Shown: positions 33,654-42,882, counted from the first letter of the stretch. The stretch: 64,000 nt of DNA from Akkermansia muciniphila (GCF_040616545.1 NZ_CP156688.1:186001-250000), one strand, 5' to 3'. A program made the numbers and translations. Notes: generated by a model from the letters alone, not told the origin.

Positions 33654-35438
33654 TTAAAGGGATTGGCGGTCATACAATTCCCGGTACAGCGGGCAGGAGG
33701 CGTAAAGCTCCGCATGGGTGCCGTCTCCGACGATGCGGCCGCCCTCAAACACCAGGATGCGCGTGGCCACGCGGATGGAACTGAAGCGGTGGGCCACAAT
33801 GAGGGCCGTCCGCCCTTCCACCAGGCGGTCCAGCTCATGCTGGATCTGGGCCTCGCTCTCCGCGTCCAGGGAGGCGGTGGCCTCATCCAGAATCAGGATG
33901 GGGGCGTCTTTCAGAAAGGCGCGGGCAATCGCCACGCGCTGGCGCTGGCCGCCGGACAAGCCGCTGCCTCCGTCGCCAAGCATGGTCTGGTAGCCGTCCG
34001 GCATGCCCATGATGAAACCGTCCGCGGCGGCGGCGCGGGCCGCCTCCATCACTTCCTCATCCGTAGCGTCCTGCCGCCCCATCCGGATATTTTCCATGAT
34101 GGTGCCGTGGAACAGCACGGGATGCTGGGAAACGAAGGCGATGTTCTTGCGCACGTCATGCAGGGAAGCATCCCTTACATCCACCCCGTCCAGGCGCAGG
34201 GCGCCGGAACTTACGTCGTAAAACCTGGGCAGAAGACTGGCAAACGTGGTCTTTCCGGCCCCGCTGGGGCCTACTAGGCCCACCACTTCTCCGGGGCGGA
34301 TATGAACGTCAATGCCGTCCAGCACCTTGCGCGCGCCGTCATAGGAGAAGGAAACGCCGTCATAGTCCAGACGCCCGGTGGCGCGCCCCAGCGGAACGGG
34401 GTCTGCGGCCTCCGGCATGGTGTCCGGCTCCTTCAGCAGGTAGTTGATGCGTTCCAGGGAGGCGTGCGCGCTTTTCAGGTTGGTCAGCGTCACGCCCAGG
34501 CGCTTGAGGGGATCGTAGCACATGAACAGGGCCGCCGCCAGAGCCGTGAAGTCAGCCTTGGTGATGCCCATTTCATGGCCCCTCACCAGCAGGATGCCCA
34601 GGCCGAGCGCCGTCACCATTTCCAGCACCGGCACCAGGAAGTGCCTGTACTTCACCGTTCTGAGGTTGATCCGGAAGAACCGCTGGATGAGTCCCAGGAA
34701 GAGGCCCACCTGCTGTTCCTGCATGCCGTAGGAACGGATTTCACGCTGGGACGCCAGGTTTTCCTGCGCAGCGGCCGTGATATTGCCCAGCTCATCCTGA
34801 GCCTGCTTGGCCTTCTTCATCACGCGGCGGCCAAAGAAGCGGATGGGCCACACCGCCAGGACAATGAGCCCCAGGTTCATCAGGACCACCGCCGTATTCG
34901 GGTCCACAAAAACCTTGTACACCAGGAACGCCAGGGCGGTCAGCAGGGTAAGCGGCTGCTTGATGATGTCATTGGCCGCTATGACCAGGCCCCCCTGCAC
35001 ATTGGCGGCGTCATTGATGAGGCGGCTGATCAGGTCCCCCCGCTTCTGGCGGTCTATGAAGGAGAGGGGCAGCGCCTGCAGCTTGGAAAAGGCGTCCAGC
35101 CGGATTTCCTCCAGCACCTTCATGCTGACGATGCTGATCCAGTAAACGTTGAAAAACGTGCCTATGCCCCGGATGGCGAAGACCAGGGGCAGCAGGGAGC
35201 AGACGGCCACGAGGATGGCAATGTGCATGTGCTCCGGGTCCACCATGCGGGCCAGAATGTCCTGAAACTGCGGCGGAATCTGGGTATTGTCAAACACCAC
35301 CGGGAACACCTTGGCGATCATCAGCGGAAAGCCGAACCCGCTGGCCGCGGCGGCCAGGGCCCCGGCGGCCAGCGCGGCGATGAAGAGCTTCATCACCGGC
35401 TTCAAATACCGCGCGTATTCCAAAAACTGTCTTAACAT
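33654..35438 (-). CDS. ABC exporter subunit (fused TM-ATPase), second gene of pair
   Basis: The product has 594 residues: about six membrane spans (N-terminal 310 residues), then an ATPase domain. Walker A GPSGAGKTT, signature LSGGQRQRVAIARA, Walker B ILILDEATASLD and the H-loop AHRFSS are all intact. It resembles MsbA/multidrug exporters, which move lipids or drugs out of the cytoplasmic membrane. The gene overlaps its partner by 7 bp; the two share about the same layout and N-terminal motif (AAAASGFGFPLMIAKVFPV), so they probably form a heterodimer. The substrate is unknown; a role in envelope lipid export is inferred only from fold. Confidence 0.9.
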   Translation of the reverse strand: MLRQFLEYARYLKPVMKLFIAALAAGALAAAASGFGFPLMIAKVFPVVFDNTQIPPQFQDILARMVDPEHMHIAILVAVCSLLPLVFAIRGIGTFFNVYWISIVSMKVLEEIRLDAFSKLQALPLSFIDRQKRGDLISRLINDAANVQGGLVIAANDIIKQPLTLLTALAFLVYKVFVDPNTAVVLMNLGLIVLAVWPIRFFGRRVMKKAKQAQDELGNITAAAQENLASQREIRSYGMQEQQVGLFLGLIQRFFRINLRTVKYRHFLVPVLEMVTALGLGILLVRGHEMGITKADFTALAAALFMCYDPLKRLGVTLTNLKSAHASLERINYLLKEPDTMPEAADPVPLGRATGRLDYDGVSFSYDGARKVLDGIDVHIRPGEVVGLVGPSGAGKTTFASLLPRFYDVSSGALRLDGVDVRDASLHDVRKNIAFVSQHPVLFHGTIMENIRMGRQDATDEEVMEAARAAAADGFIMGMPDGYQTMLGDGGSGLSGGQRQRVAIARAFLKDAPILILDEATASLDAESEAQIQHELDRLVEGRTALIVAHRFSSIRVATRILVFEGGRIVGDGTHAELYASCPLYRELYDRQSL

Positions 35439-37282
35439 GAAGCGCCTCCTTCCTCTTCCGCAACCATCTGCTGCTTGTTGTAAAGTTCCCGGTACAGGGG
35501 GGAGGAACCCATGAGTTCCTCATGCGTTCCATCCGCAACGATGCTTCCCTTCTCCAGCACCAGAATGCGGTCCGCCATGCGGATGGTGCTGAACCGGTGG
35601 GCAATGATGAAGGCCGTGCGGCCGGAAGCCAGTTTTTCAATTTCCTTCTGGATAAGCTCTTCGCTCTTCATGTCCAGGGAGGCCGTGGCTTCATCCAGCA
35701 CCAGGATGGGCGCGTTTTTCAGGAAGGCCCTCGCCAGGGAAACGCGCTGCCGCTGTCCGCCGGAGAGCCCTTCCCCCATTTCCCCGATCATGCGGGCATA
35801 CCCTTCCCCCGTTTCATTGATGAAGCTGTCCACGGCGGACATGCGCCCGGCTTCTTCCACCTCCGCATCGGAAGCCTCCGGACGGCCTATGCGGATGTTG
35901 TCCGCTACGGACCCGCGGAACAGCACGGGGAACTGGGAAACCAGCGCAATGTGGGAAAGCAGGTCCTTCTTTCCCATTTCCCGCACGTCAATGCCGTCCA
36001 CCTTCACGCTGCCGGAGAGCACGTCGTAAAAGCGGCACAGAAGATTGATGAACGTCGTTTTCCCGGCGCCGCTGGGACCGACCAACGCCACCACCTGCCC
36101 CGCCGGAATGCGGATGTCAATGTTCTTCATGACGGGGGCATCCTCCTGGTAGCCGAAGCACACGTTGCTGAACTCCACTTCCCCCTTCCATTCCTCCGGG
36201 CTCTTCGGGTTCTCCGGTTCCGGAACGTCGTCCGGCGCGTCCAGCACATGGTTGATGCGTTCCAGCCCGGCGTTCAGGGTTTCCGCCTTGTTGTGGACGG
36301 CCCCCAGCTTTTTGACCGGTTCATAGCAAAGATACATGGCCGTAGCCAGCGCGGCGAAGTCCCCCATATTCATGCCGTTCATGTTGCCGACAAACAGGGT
36401 GGCGCCCATGGCGATGGCGCTGACGAATTCAATGAGGGGAGTCAGCAGGCTCTGCCACCTGACCGCACTGATGGAAGCCTGGATGTAGCGGTGAATCCTG
36501 CTCCTGAATAGCCCGATCTGCTGCTGTTCCAGTTCAAAGGCGCGGATGTCCCGCTGGGAGGAGAAGTTTTCCTGAAGCGTGGAGGAAAGGTCCCCCTGGC
36601 TGGACTGAACCACCCGCGCGCGGGCAAGCATTTTCTTGCCGATGTAGCGGATGGGGATCACGCAGACGCCCACCAGCAGCATGTTCGCCAGCAGAATCAG
36701 GAATTGCTGGCTCACGGAGGCCCGGTAAATCAGGAAGCCCAGCGCGGCCAGAAGCGTCAGGGGCTGGATAATCAGGTCATTGGCAATCTGCACCAGCCCC
36801 CCCTGGAGGAACTGGGTATCCTGCATCAGGCGGCTCAGCAGGTCGCCCTTCTGCTGGCGGTCATGAAAGGCCAGGGATAAATCCTGGTACTTACGGTACA
36901 CCTTGAGCCGCAGCGTTTCCAGAACGCCCAGGCCTATCTTGGAGAGCAGGTAGACATTAATGAAGGAAGACACGCCCTTGACCACCACCACCAGCGGCAG
37001 CATGGCTGCCGTGGCCCACACCGTGACCCAGGGCAGGTTTTCCGGCTTCACATACCACAGGAGGACGCGTTCCGCCCACGGGGGGAGCGGCTTTCCGTCA
37101 AAGATCACGGGAAACATTTCCTGCAAAATCACCGGAACGCCAAAGCCGCTGGCGACAGCGGCCACCATGCCGCCCATCACAGCCCACACCAGCGTGCCTT
37201 TATAAGGGAGAAGATATTCGCGCCACAGAGCCACGGCGCGCTGCATGGAGGATTCCTGCCCCTGTGTTGACTGTTTCCTCAT
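35432..37282 (-). CDS. ABC exporter subunit (fused TM-ATPase), first gene of pair
   Basis: The product has 616 residues from the ATG at 37282 (MRKQSTQGQESSM); an ATG at 37246 with AGGA before it is equally possible. It has six membrane spans with KGVSSFINVYLLSKIG in the second pair, then the ATPase with Walker A GPSGAGKTTF, LSGGQRQRVSLARA, ILVLDEATASLD and AHRFS. Both ATP sites of the pair look complete, so neither subunit is the usual degenerate half. Sequence resemblance to its neighbour implies duplication. Upstream, the NAD-synthetase-like gene runs the other way. Confidence 0.9.
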   Translation of the reverse strand: MRKQSTQGQESSMQRAVALWREYLLPYKGTLVWAVMGGMVAAVASGFGVPVILQEMFPVIFDGKPLPPWAERVLLWYVKPENLPWVTVWATAAMLPLVVVVKGVSSFINVYLLSKIGLGVLETLRLKVYRKYQDLSLAFHDRQQKGDLLSRLMQDTQFLQGGLVQIANDLIIQPLTLLAALGFLIYRASVSQQFLILLANMLLVGVCVIPIRYIGKKMLARARVVQSSQGDLSSTLQENFSSQRDIRAFELEQQQIGLFRSRIHRYIQASISAVRWQSLLTPLIEFVSAIAMGATLFVGNMNGMNMGDFAALATAMYLCYEPVKKLGAVHNKAETLNAGLERINHVLDAPDDVPEPENPKSPEEWKGEVEFSNVCFGYQEDAPVMKNIDIRIPAGQVVALVGPSGAGKTTFINLLCRFYDVLSGSVKVDGIDVREMGKKDLLSHIALVSQFPVLFRGSVADNIRIGRPEASDAEVEEAGRMSAVDSFINETGEGYARMIGEMGEGLSGGQRQRVSLARAFLKNAPILVLDEATASLDMKSEELIQKEIEKLASGRTAFIIAHRFSTIRMADRILVLEKGSIVADGTHEELMGSSPLYRELYNKQQMVAEEEGGASC

Positions 37283-37447
37283 AAGTAATTCCGGATTGAT
37301 GCGCCCGGGAACGGACGGCGCGCAATCGGGGCAGATCATACCATGAAGACCATGGATGACAAGCTCCTTGCGATAAAAAACTCCGCAGGAACGGTCCCGC
37401 GCATCCCGGCTTGCCCGGCTCCCCGGAATGGTCTAACCTGCCGGGGC

Positions 37448-38848
37448 ATGCTGAAAACAGGACTGATCCAGCCGGAAACCATTCCCGGCCACTTTCCCCG
37501 GAACCTCAGAACCATCGTGGAACTGTACCGTTCCTGCCTGGACGGCGGGGCGGAGCTGGTGCTCTGCCCGCCTCTGGCCCTCAGCGGCATGCACACCGGG
37601 AAACTGGCCCTGCGCGACGGCTTCCGGTCCCAGCACCGGGCGGCCCTGGCCTATCTGGCAAAGGAGATCGCGGATGTTCCGCTGGTGCTGGGAGCGGCGG
37701 ACGAGGAAGGCCTTCGCTTCCACCTGCTCCGGAACGGCCGTTCCTTTCCGCAGGAGACCGTTATCCCCCATTCCGCATCCTGCACGGGCTCCGTCCCCGT
37801 CTCCGGCATCTTCCGGAACACGGGGGAGGCCGGATTTTCCATCTTCCCCTGGGCGCCTTCCTCCCCCGTCCCCTGCCTGCTGCTGCGCACGCCTTCCGGC
37901 GCATGGCGTGCAGGACTGCTGGAACAGGAGGAAGAGGAGGAACGCCGTCTGACACAGGCAACGGGACTTCCCGTGTTCACCTCACGCCTGGCCGGGGGGG
38001 AGGGTTCTTTCCTGCTTCCCGGCGCGTCTTCCGCCTGGTCCGGGAACGGAAGCTTCCTGGGCAGGCTGCGCCTCTTTGAGCGGGATTCCGCCGTCATCTC
38101 TGCGGAAGCTCCCGTGCATCAGGCCTTTTCCCTGCCCGCGCCGGAAGAACAGCTGCGGCACGCCCTCCGGAAAGGCATGGCGGATTTCATCCAGAAAACC
38201 GGGCACGTCTCCGCCTGCCTGAACCTGCTGGAAAGCCCCTCTTCCCCCCTGCTGGCCCATTTGTCAAAAGAAGCGCTGCCCTCCCTGAAGATAACGGGGC
38301 TTATTCCCCGCCTTCCCGGCGCTCCGGAACGGGACCTTGCGCGGGCGCGAGCCCTGGCGGACAAGCTTGGCATCCATGCCAGGGAATGGACTTTCCCGTC
38401 ACCTACGGCAGGCGAGGGACCGGAGGGGCATTTCACAGCCATGTGGAGCATGCGCCAGTGGGCGCAGGAGGAGGGGGCGCTGCTGCTTTCCGCCCTGAAT
38501 GGAACGGACGTCATGACGGATTCCCCGCTTCTTCCGGGAGCCCTGGCCGCAGACTTCATGCCGCTGGGTGATTTATATGAGACGGAACTGGCGGACCTGT
38601 TCCCCGGCCTCCTCACCCCCGCGCCGGAGGCAGCCATGCGGGACGGCCTCCTGATACGCCTGCACCGGAACCATGAATCCGCTACGCCGCTGGCGGACAG
38701 GCTCCCGGAACGGGAGCAGGAAATCCGCCGCCTGCAGCGGCGGGCCCGGGCCTCCGAATGGATACGGCGGAAACTGCCTCCGCGCCTCCTGCTGCGCTCC
38801 GCTCCCGACGAACCGGAAACGCCTTACGTCCACCGCCTGATGGATTGA
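37448..38848 (+). CDS. Degenerate glutamine-dependent NAD+ synthetase-like protein
   Basis: The product (466 residues) aligns along both halves of NadE: an N-terminal nitrilase-like part (GLIQPETIPGHFPRNL, then GAELVLCPPLALSGM) and a C-terminal synthetase-like part (GALLLSALNGTDVMTD, DFMPLGDLYETELADLF). Key residues are missing. The nitrilase Glu in PELALTG is Pro (PPLALSG), no CEDxW catalytic Cys is seen, and the P-loop SGGxDS is replaced by ESPSS in NLLESPSSPLLAHLS. So it is unlikely to make NAD. The frame is intact over 466 codons, which argues for a pseudoenzyme with a new role. The ATG at 37448 is chosen because it starts the NadE-like sequence. It precedes the mla operon by 75 bp. Confidence 0.7.
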   Translation: MLKTGLIQPETIPGHFPRNLRTIVELYRSCLDGGAELVLCPPLALSGMHTGKLALRDGFRSQHRAALAYLAKEIADVPLVLGAADEEGLRFHLLRNGRSFPQETVIPHSASCTGSVPVSGIFRNTGEAGFSIFPWAPSSPVPCLLLRTPSGAWRAGLLEQEEEEERRLTQATGLPVFTSRLAGGEGSFLLPGASSAWSGNGSFLGRLRLFERDSAVISAEAPVHQAFSLPAPEEQLRHALRKGMADFIQKTGHVSACLNLLESPSSPLLAHLSKEALPSLKITGLIPRLPGAPERDLARARALADKLGIHAREWTFPSPTAGEGPEGHFTAMWSMRQWAQEEGALLLSALNGTDVMTDSPLLPGALAADFMPLGDLYETELADLFPGLLTPAPEAAMRDGLLIRLHRNHESATPLADRLPEREQEIRRLQRRARASEWIRRKLPPRLLLRSAPDEPETPYVHRLMD

Positions 38849-38923
38849 CGCGGCGCCTTCCTTTTCTCCCCGTGGCGCACATTGCGCTTGCTCTTGCAGC
38901 GGAAGAAGTGATTAGTAGGAGCC

Positions 38924-39724
38924 ATGCAATTCTATTTAGCCACCATGGTCGGCCGCGCCGCCCTGAGGCTGGTTGACCGCCTGGGGTCAATCGGATTGCT
39001 GCTTTACCAAGTGGCTGCCTGCATGTGGTCCGGCAAGTTCCGGATGCGCGTTCTTGTGGAGCAAATTGCAAAAATCGGGGTGCAGTCCCAGCCGGTGGTC
39101 ATCATCACCGGAGCCTTCACCGGAGCCGTGCTGGAAGCCCAGACGCTCTTTCAGCTCCAGACGGTGAGGATGGAGACCATGGGCGGGGCCGTCGTCGCCG
39201 TGGGCATGTTCCGGGAACTGGGGCCCGTCATCACCGGGCTGATGCTGGCGGGCCGCGTGGGGTCCGCCATGGCGGCGGAAATAGGCACCATGAAAGTCAC
39301 GGAACAGGTGGACGCGCTCAACTCCATGAACGTGGACCCGGTGGACTACCTGGTGAAACCCCGCATTCAGGCCATGCTCATTTCCATGCCTATCCTGATG
39401 ATGGAAGCCGTGCTGGTGGGCATCGCGTCCGCCTACATCGTCAGCATTACGTCCTTCAACGTGGACCAGGCCTACTGGATGCACTTCATGAGCAAATTCG
39501 TCACCATGGGGGATATCATCGTGGCGCTTGTGAAGGCACTGGTCTTCGGTCTCATCATCTCCACCATTTCCTGCCGGGAGGGCCTGAGCACCACGAACGG
39601 TGCCGTGGGCGTGGGCAAATCCACCATGCAGGCCATGGTATACGCCTCCGTGGCCCTTCTCATCGCCAACTTCATCCTGACCATGATTCTCAACTCCATC
39701 TTCCCCATGGGGTTCATGAGATAA
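38924..39724 (+). CDS. mlaE: MlaE-type ABC transporter permease
   Basis: MlaE is the inner-membrane permease that moves phospholipids between inner and outer membrane with MlaF and MlaD. The product (266 residues) has the family stretches FTGAVLEAQTLFQLQ and MFRELGPVITGLMLAGRVGS, followed by AAEIGTMKVTEQVDALNSM. The MlaE/YrbE domain fills nearly the whole protein. An AGGAG site precedes the ATG. The mlaF gene follows after 15 bp, then mlaD after 18 bp, so the order is mlaE-mlaF-mlaD in one operon. Confidence 0.95.
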   Translation: MQFYLATMVGRAALRLVDRLGSIGLLLYQVAACMWSGKFRMRVLVEQIAKIGVQSQPVVIITGAFTGAVLEAQTLFQLQTVRMETMGGAVVAVGMFRELGPVITGLMLAGRVGSAMAAEIGTMKVTEQVDALNSMNVDPVDYLVKPRIQAMLISMPILMMEAVLVGIASAYIVSITSFNVDQAYWMHFMSKFVTMGDIIVALVKALVFGLIISTISCREGLSTTNGAVGVGKSTMQAMVYASVALLIANFILTMILNSIFPMGFMR

Positions 39725-39739
39725 CCTGCCCGCGCCGCC

Positions 39740-40558
39740 ATGCAGCCGTTCATCCGCGTTCATCAGCTCAGACAAAGCTTCGGCACCCAGGAGGTGCTGA
39801 AGGGCGTGAGCTTTGACGTGGAAAAAGGGGAGCTGATGGCTTTGATCGGCGGGTCCGGCGCGGGAAAAAGCGTCATCCTGAAACATCTGGACGGCCTGAT
39901 GGACCCGTTGGGCGGCTATGTGGACATAGACGGCAGACGCATCAGCGGCGCGCCGGAAAAAATCAAGAAGGAAATCCGCGGCAAAATAGGCTTCATGTTC
40001 CAGCAGGGGGCCCTCTTCGACTCCCTCACCGTGGGGGAAAACGTGGCCTTCCCCCTGCGGGAGGAGGGAATCAGTAACGAAACGGAGCTGGACGCCCGCA
40101 TTTCCGCCGCCCTGGACTCCGTGGGACTGCTGGGCCAGCAGGAAAAAATGCCGGCCAGCCTTTCCGGCGGCATGATCAAGCGCGTGGCCGTAGCCAGGGC
40201 CATCGTCATGACTCCGGAATGCCTGTTGTATGACGAGCCCACCGCTGGCCTGGACCCCATCGTCACGGACAGCATCAGCTTCCTCATCCGGCAGATATGC
40301 AAGGACCAGGGAATCACCACCGTCATTGTCTCCCATGACATGCCCAGCGTGATCCGCATTGCGGACAAAATCGTCTATCTCAGAGACGGGGAGGTCTACT
40401 GGACGGGAACCCCGGAAGAACTCCTGCATTCCAGGGATGAAGTCCTGCAACGGTTCCTGTACGGGGATTCCGGGGAAGACTGGACTGCCCTGACCGGCAG
40501 GCATGAAAACTTTCAACGGGTTCTGCTGGAACGGGCGGAACGTGAACGGAAACAATAA
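39740..40558 (+). CDS. mlaF: MlaF-type ABC transporter ATPase
   Basis: It powers the MlaE permease. The product (272 residues) has Walker A GGSGAGKSV, Q-loop FMFQQGALFDSLTV, signature SLSGGMIKRVAVARA, Walker B LLYDEPTAGLDP and the switch His in IVSHDMPS. The SLSGGM variant is typical of MlaF rather than of exporters. The C-terminal tail of about 45 residues is charged and may contact other Mla parts. Together with the neighbouring permease and MCE protein it forms the inner-membrane complex. Confidence 0.95.
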   Translation: MQPFIRVHQLRQSFGTQEVLKGVSFDVEKGELMALIGGSGAGKSVILKHLDGLMDPLGGYVDIDGRRISGAPEKIKKEIRGKIGFMFQQGALFDSLTVGENVAFPLREEGISNETELDARISAALDSVGLLGQQEKMPASLSGGMIKRVAVARAIVMTPECLLYDEPTAGLDPIVTDSISFLIRQICKDQGITTVIVSHDMPSVIRIADKIVYLRDGEVYWTGTPEELLHSRDEVLQRFLYGDSGEDWTALTGRHENFQRVLLERAERERKQ

Positions 40559-40576
40559 CCATTTTACCACAGCGCC

Positions 40577-41560
40577 ATGAAGCAGAAAATTAAGCCGGAA
40601 ACCTGGGTGGGCATCTTCCTGATTGCCGGAATCCTGATGATCATCGGCGTCATCCTGGGGTTCGGCAATATCAAGACCTCCAAGGAACAGACCTACCCCA
40701 TCAACATCATCTTCAAGGATGCGGCGGGCCTCATCAAGGATTCCCAGCTGCGCCTGGGCGGCGTGACGGTGGGCAAGGTCACCAAGGCTCCGGAACTGCT
40801 GCCCTCCGGCAATGAAGTCATGCTGGAAGCCAATATCCAGAGCGACGTGAAAATCCAGGAAGGCTCCGTCTTCCGCGTGGACATGCAGAACATCCTGGGA
40901 GACAAGTACATTGACATCGTTCCCCCCGCCCATCCCACACGTAACTACATTGAACCCCACGCCACGGTCATTGGACAAGCGGAAAGCGACTTCAGCAAGC
41001 TTAAGAACAACGCCGTGGGCGCTACGGAGGAAATCCTGAAAATCCTCAAGCAGATTGAGAAGAATTCCGACAACATTGACGATGCCATTCTCAACATCGG
41101 GGAGGCGGCCAAAGGACTTGCCCAGACCACCAAACTGATCAATGAAGGCATCCTGAGCCAGGAAAACCTCCGGCACCTCGCCAACGTGCTCTCTCAAATG
41201 GACAAAGCGGGCGAACAGCTTCCCGACACGATGGCGGCCATGAAGGACACCGTGCAGGACGCGCGCAGGATCATTGCCGGGGCGGAAGAAAAGCTCAACC
41301 GCCTGGACCCCGCCATCAAGGAAATCCCGCCCACGCTGACCGCCTTGCGCAAGGCGTCCGAACAAATCGCCTCCGTTACGGCGGACGCGCGCAGGAACCA
41401 GGGCTTCCTGGGGCTACTCCTCTACGATGCCCGTTTCCGTTCCAATGCCCAGGAATTCATCCGCAACCTGAGGGATTACGGCATCCTGCGCTACCGGAAC
41501 CCGAACGAACCCCAGGTCAAGCCGGACCCCCGCGGCGGTTTTTCAGGAAGCCGCCGCTGA
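40577..41560 (+). CDS. mlaD: MlaD-type MCE-domain lipid-transport protein
   Basis: The product (327 residues) has a single N-terminal membrane helix (WVGIFLIAGILMIIGVILG), then an MCE domain (about 35-120) with INIIFKDAAGLIKDSQLRLG, GGVTVGKV and GDKYIDIV. A long helical C-terminal part follows (ILKQIEKNSDNIDDAILNIG onward). It forms the periplasmic lipid tunnel of the Mla system. The tail is longer than E. coli MlaD (about 183 residues) and resembles the Mce-like helical extensions of other phyla. No mlaB/mlaC gene follows. Confidence 0.93.
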   Translation: MKQKIKPETWVGIFLIAGILMIIGVILGFGNIKTSKEQTYPINIIFKDAAGLIKDSQLRLGGVTVGKVTKAPELLPSGNEVMLEANIQSDVKIQEGSVFRVDMQNILGDKYIDIVPPAHPTRNYIEPHATVIGQAESDFSKLKNNAVGATEEILKILKQIEKNSDNIDDAILNIGEAAKGLAQTTKLINEGILSQENLRHLANVLSQMDKAGEQLPDTMAAMKDTVQDARRIIAGAEEKLNRLDPAIKEIPPTLTALRKASEQIASVTADARRNQGFLGLLLYDARFRSNAQEFIRNLRDYGILRYRNPNEPQVKPDPRGGFSGSRR

Positions 41561-41598
41561 GGAACGCGAACAATTCCGGGTGAAGCCGCTTTACACAC

Positions 41599-41628
41599 TT
41601 GCCAATAGTGTGGAGCGTGCTAAATAAT
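41599..41628 (+). promoter_or_regulatory. Candidate promoter upstream of the DUF883-like gene
   Basis: TTGCCA (41599-41604), an 18-bp spacer, then AATAAT (41623-41628). It overlaps an inverted repeat CACACT-N7-AGTGTG (41594-41612) that could be an operator. Confidence 0.35.
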
Positions 41629-41645
41629 CCCTAATGTGAGAGGCG

Positions 41646-41670
41646 AAAACATGTAAGCCGACATGTTTTT
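41646..41670 (+). terminator. Hairpin with T-tail between mlaD and the DUF883-like gene
   Basis: AAAACATGT (41646-41654) and ACATGTTTT (41661-41669) form a 9-bp, AT-rich stem with a T-run. It may end the mla transcript. As it is downstream of the candidate promoter, it could also act as an attenuator. Confidence 0.4.
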
Positions 41671-41704
41671 CAACAGGAACCAACCCTTAATACTCTAATC
41701 AACC

Positions 41705-42031
41705 ATGCAAGACAAACAAACCGAACTTGAACCTACCGCAGCAGCAAATGAAACCAGCTGCACCTGCCCTTCCGCACGCGAGCTTGCCGTTACCAGATTT
41801 CAACAGGCCAGAGCCTTCGCCGCGGCTAAAGTGAACCACATCCGCAAAGCGGCTACGGAACAGGCATCTACCATCCGTGACTACGCCCAGGAAAAGGGTG
41901 AAGTCATCCGTGACAAGGCCAAGCACTTCCATGAAGCAGGCGAAGAATACGTGAAGGAAAAACCTACCCAGTCCGTGCTGATCGCCATGGGCGTGGGCCT
42001 TCTCATCGGCATGCTCATCCGCCGCCGTTAA
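41705..42031 (+). CDS. DUF883/YqjD-like small membrane-anchored protein
   Basis: The product has 108 residues. A charged, helical N-terminal two-thirds (KVNHIRKAATEQASTIRDYA, then KGEVIRDKAKHFHEAGEEY) is followed by a C-terminal membrane segment (SVLIAMGVGLLIGMLI) ending in Arg residues. This is the layout of the ElaB/YgaM/YqjD family, inner-membrane proteins reported to contact ribosomes in stationary phase. A Cys-rich spot (SCTCPS) at the start is unusual. It begins the yqj-like trio with the following two genes. Confidence 0.8.
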   Translation: MQDKQTELEPTAAANETSCTCPSARELAVTRFQQARAFAAAKVNHIRKAATEQASTIRDYAQEKGEVIRDKAKHFHEAGEEYVKEKPTQSVLIAMGVGLLIGMLIRRR

Positions 42032-42091
42032 CCCCTCATGATGCGTCATGCGCCCCGGCGCATGACGCCCCCACCCCTTTCAAGCCGAGCC

Positions 42092-42538
42092 ATGGGACTG
42101 ATTGACAAACTCAAGCGCACCTTCGTCACCCCCGTTGTGGAGGAAAAGGAAGAAGGAGCGGCCATGGTGCGGTCCCTCCGTGAAACCGGAGCGGCGGCGC
42201 TGGCCCATGTGGAAGCACTGGCCGCCCTGCTCAAGCTGGAACTGGAGGAAGCGTCCAAAAGGCTGGGCAAAAAAATGGCCCTGCTCCTGCTGGGCGCCTT
42301 CATGGCCGTCTTCGGCTATCTTTTCCTGTGGTGCCTGCTGACCATGGTCATGGCTTACTTCTGGGGAATCATCGCCGGACTGGCCGTAACCACCGGATTC
42401 CACCTGCTGGCGGCTGCCGTGGCGCTCATCCTCTTCAGCCGCACCCATGTTACGCCCATCGCCCCGGCGACGGCGGAAGAACTTAAAACGGATTTATCAT
42501 GTCTGCAAATGGCTCTCAAGAAAAGCTCGCACTCCTGA
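42092..42538 (+). CDS. YqjE/DUF1469-like phage-holin-family membrane protein
   Basis: The product has 148 residues. An N-terminal helical part (LIDKLKRTFVTPVVEEKEEG...) precedes two long hydrophobic segments (about 62-85 and 92-115), the pattern of DUF1469/YqjE (holin superfamily by name, not a lysis protein here). The start at 42092 (MGLIDKLKR) is chosen over 42038, which adds Pro/Arg-rich sequence. It sits between the YqjD-like and YqjK-like genes and overlaps the next gene by 40 bp. It probably forms a membrane complex with its neighbours; the role is unknown. Confidence 0.75.
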   Translation: MGLIDKLKRTFVTPVVEEKEEGAAMVRSLRETGAAALAHVEALAALLKLELEEASKRLGKKMALLLLGAFMAVFGYLFLWCLLTMVMAYFWGIIAGLAVTTGFHLLAAAVALILFSRTHVTPIAPATAEELKTDLSCLQMALKKSSHS

Positions 42539-42882
42539 TGCGGGTGGCTTCCTCCCGGCTGGATATCGTCAATGAGGCGGATTTTCTGGCGGAAAAGACG
42601 CAGCAGCAGGCGGACCACTTCCGGCGGCTGAAAAAAAGGGCCATGTCCCTGCCCGTGATCGGTTCCATTGTGGGCACCGTGGGCGGCATTCTCCTGATCC
42701 GGATGTTCACGGGTAAAAAAAGCCGTCCGGCTCCCCAGCCGCGTGCGCATTCTTCCGGAAGCTGGATCAACTCCCCCATCTTCCGCTTCATCATTGAAAT
42801 CCTGATTACCCTGGCTTTCCCTTCCCTGAAAAAAATGGGCTTTGACATGGCCGGTAAAAAAATTTTCAGCCTGTTTAAATAA
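42499..42882 (+). CDS. YqjK-like small membrane protein
   Basis: The product has 127 residues. A charged start (MSANGSQEKLALLMRVASSR) is followed by a hydrophobic stretch (IGSIVGTVGGILLIRMF) and a C-terminal hydrophobic segment (FIIEILITLAFPSLKKM). The order YqjD-YqjE-YqjK seen in proteobacteria fits. The gene overlaps the 3' end of the YqjE-like gene, in a different frame, so translation is probably coupled. The family link is by position and layout only, as similarity is weak. A terminator follows about 70 bp downstream. Confidence 0.6.
   Translation: MSANGSQEKLALLMRVASSRLDIVNEADFLAEKTQQQADHFRRLKKRAMSLPVIGSIVGTVGGILLIRMFTGKKSRPAPQPRAHSSGSWINSPIFRFIIEILITLAFPSLKKMGFDMAGKKIFSLFK

Noticed and set aside
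38987-41365. Very long open frame on the minus strand opposite mlaE-mlaF-mlaD
   Set aside because: It runs antisense over three well-conserved genes and is rich in His, Gly and Asp in the pattern produced by codon bias of the sense strand. No recognisable domain.
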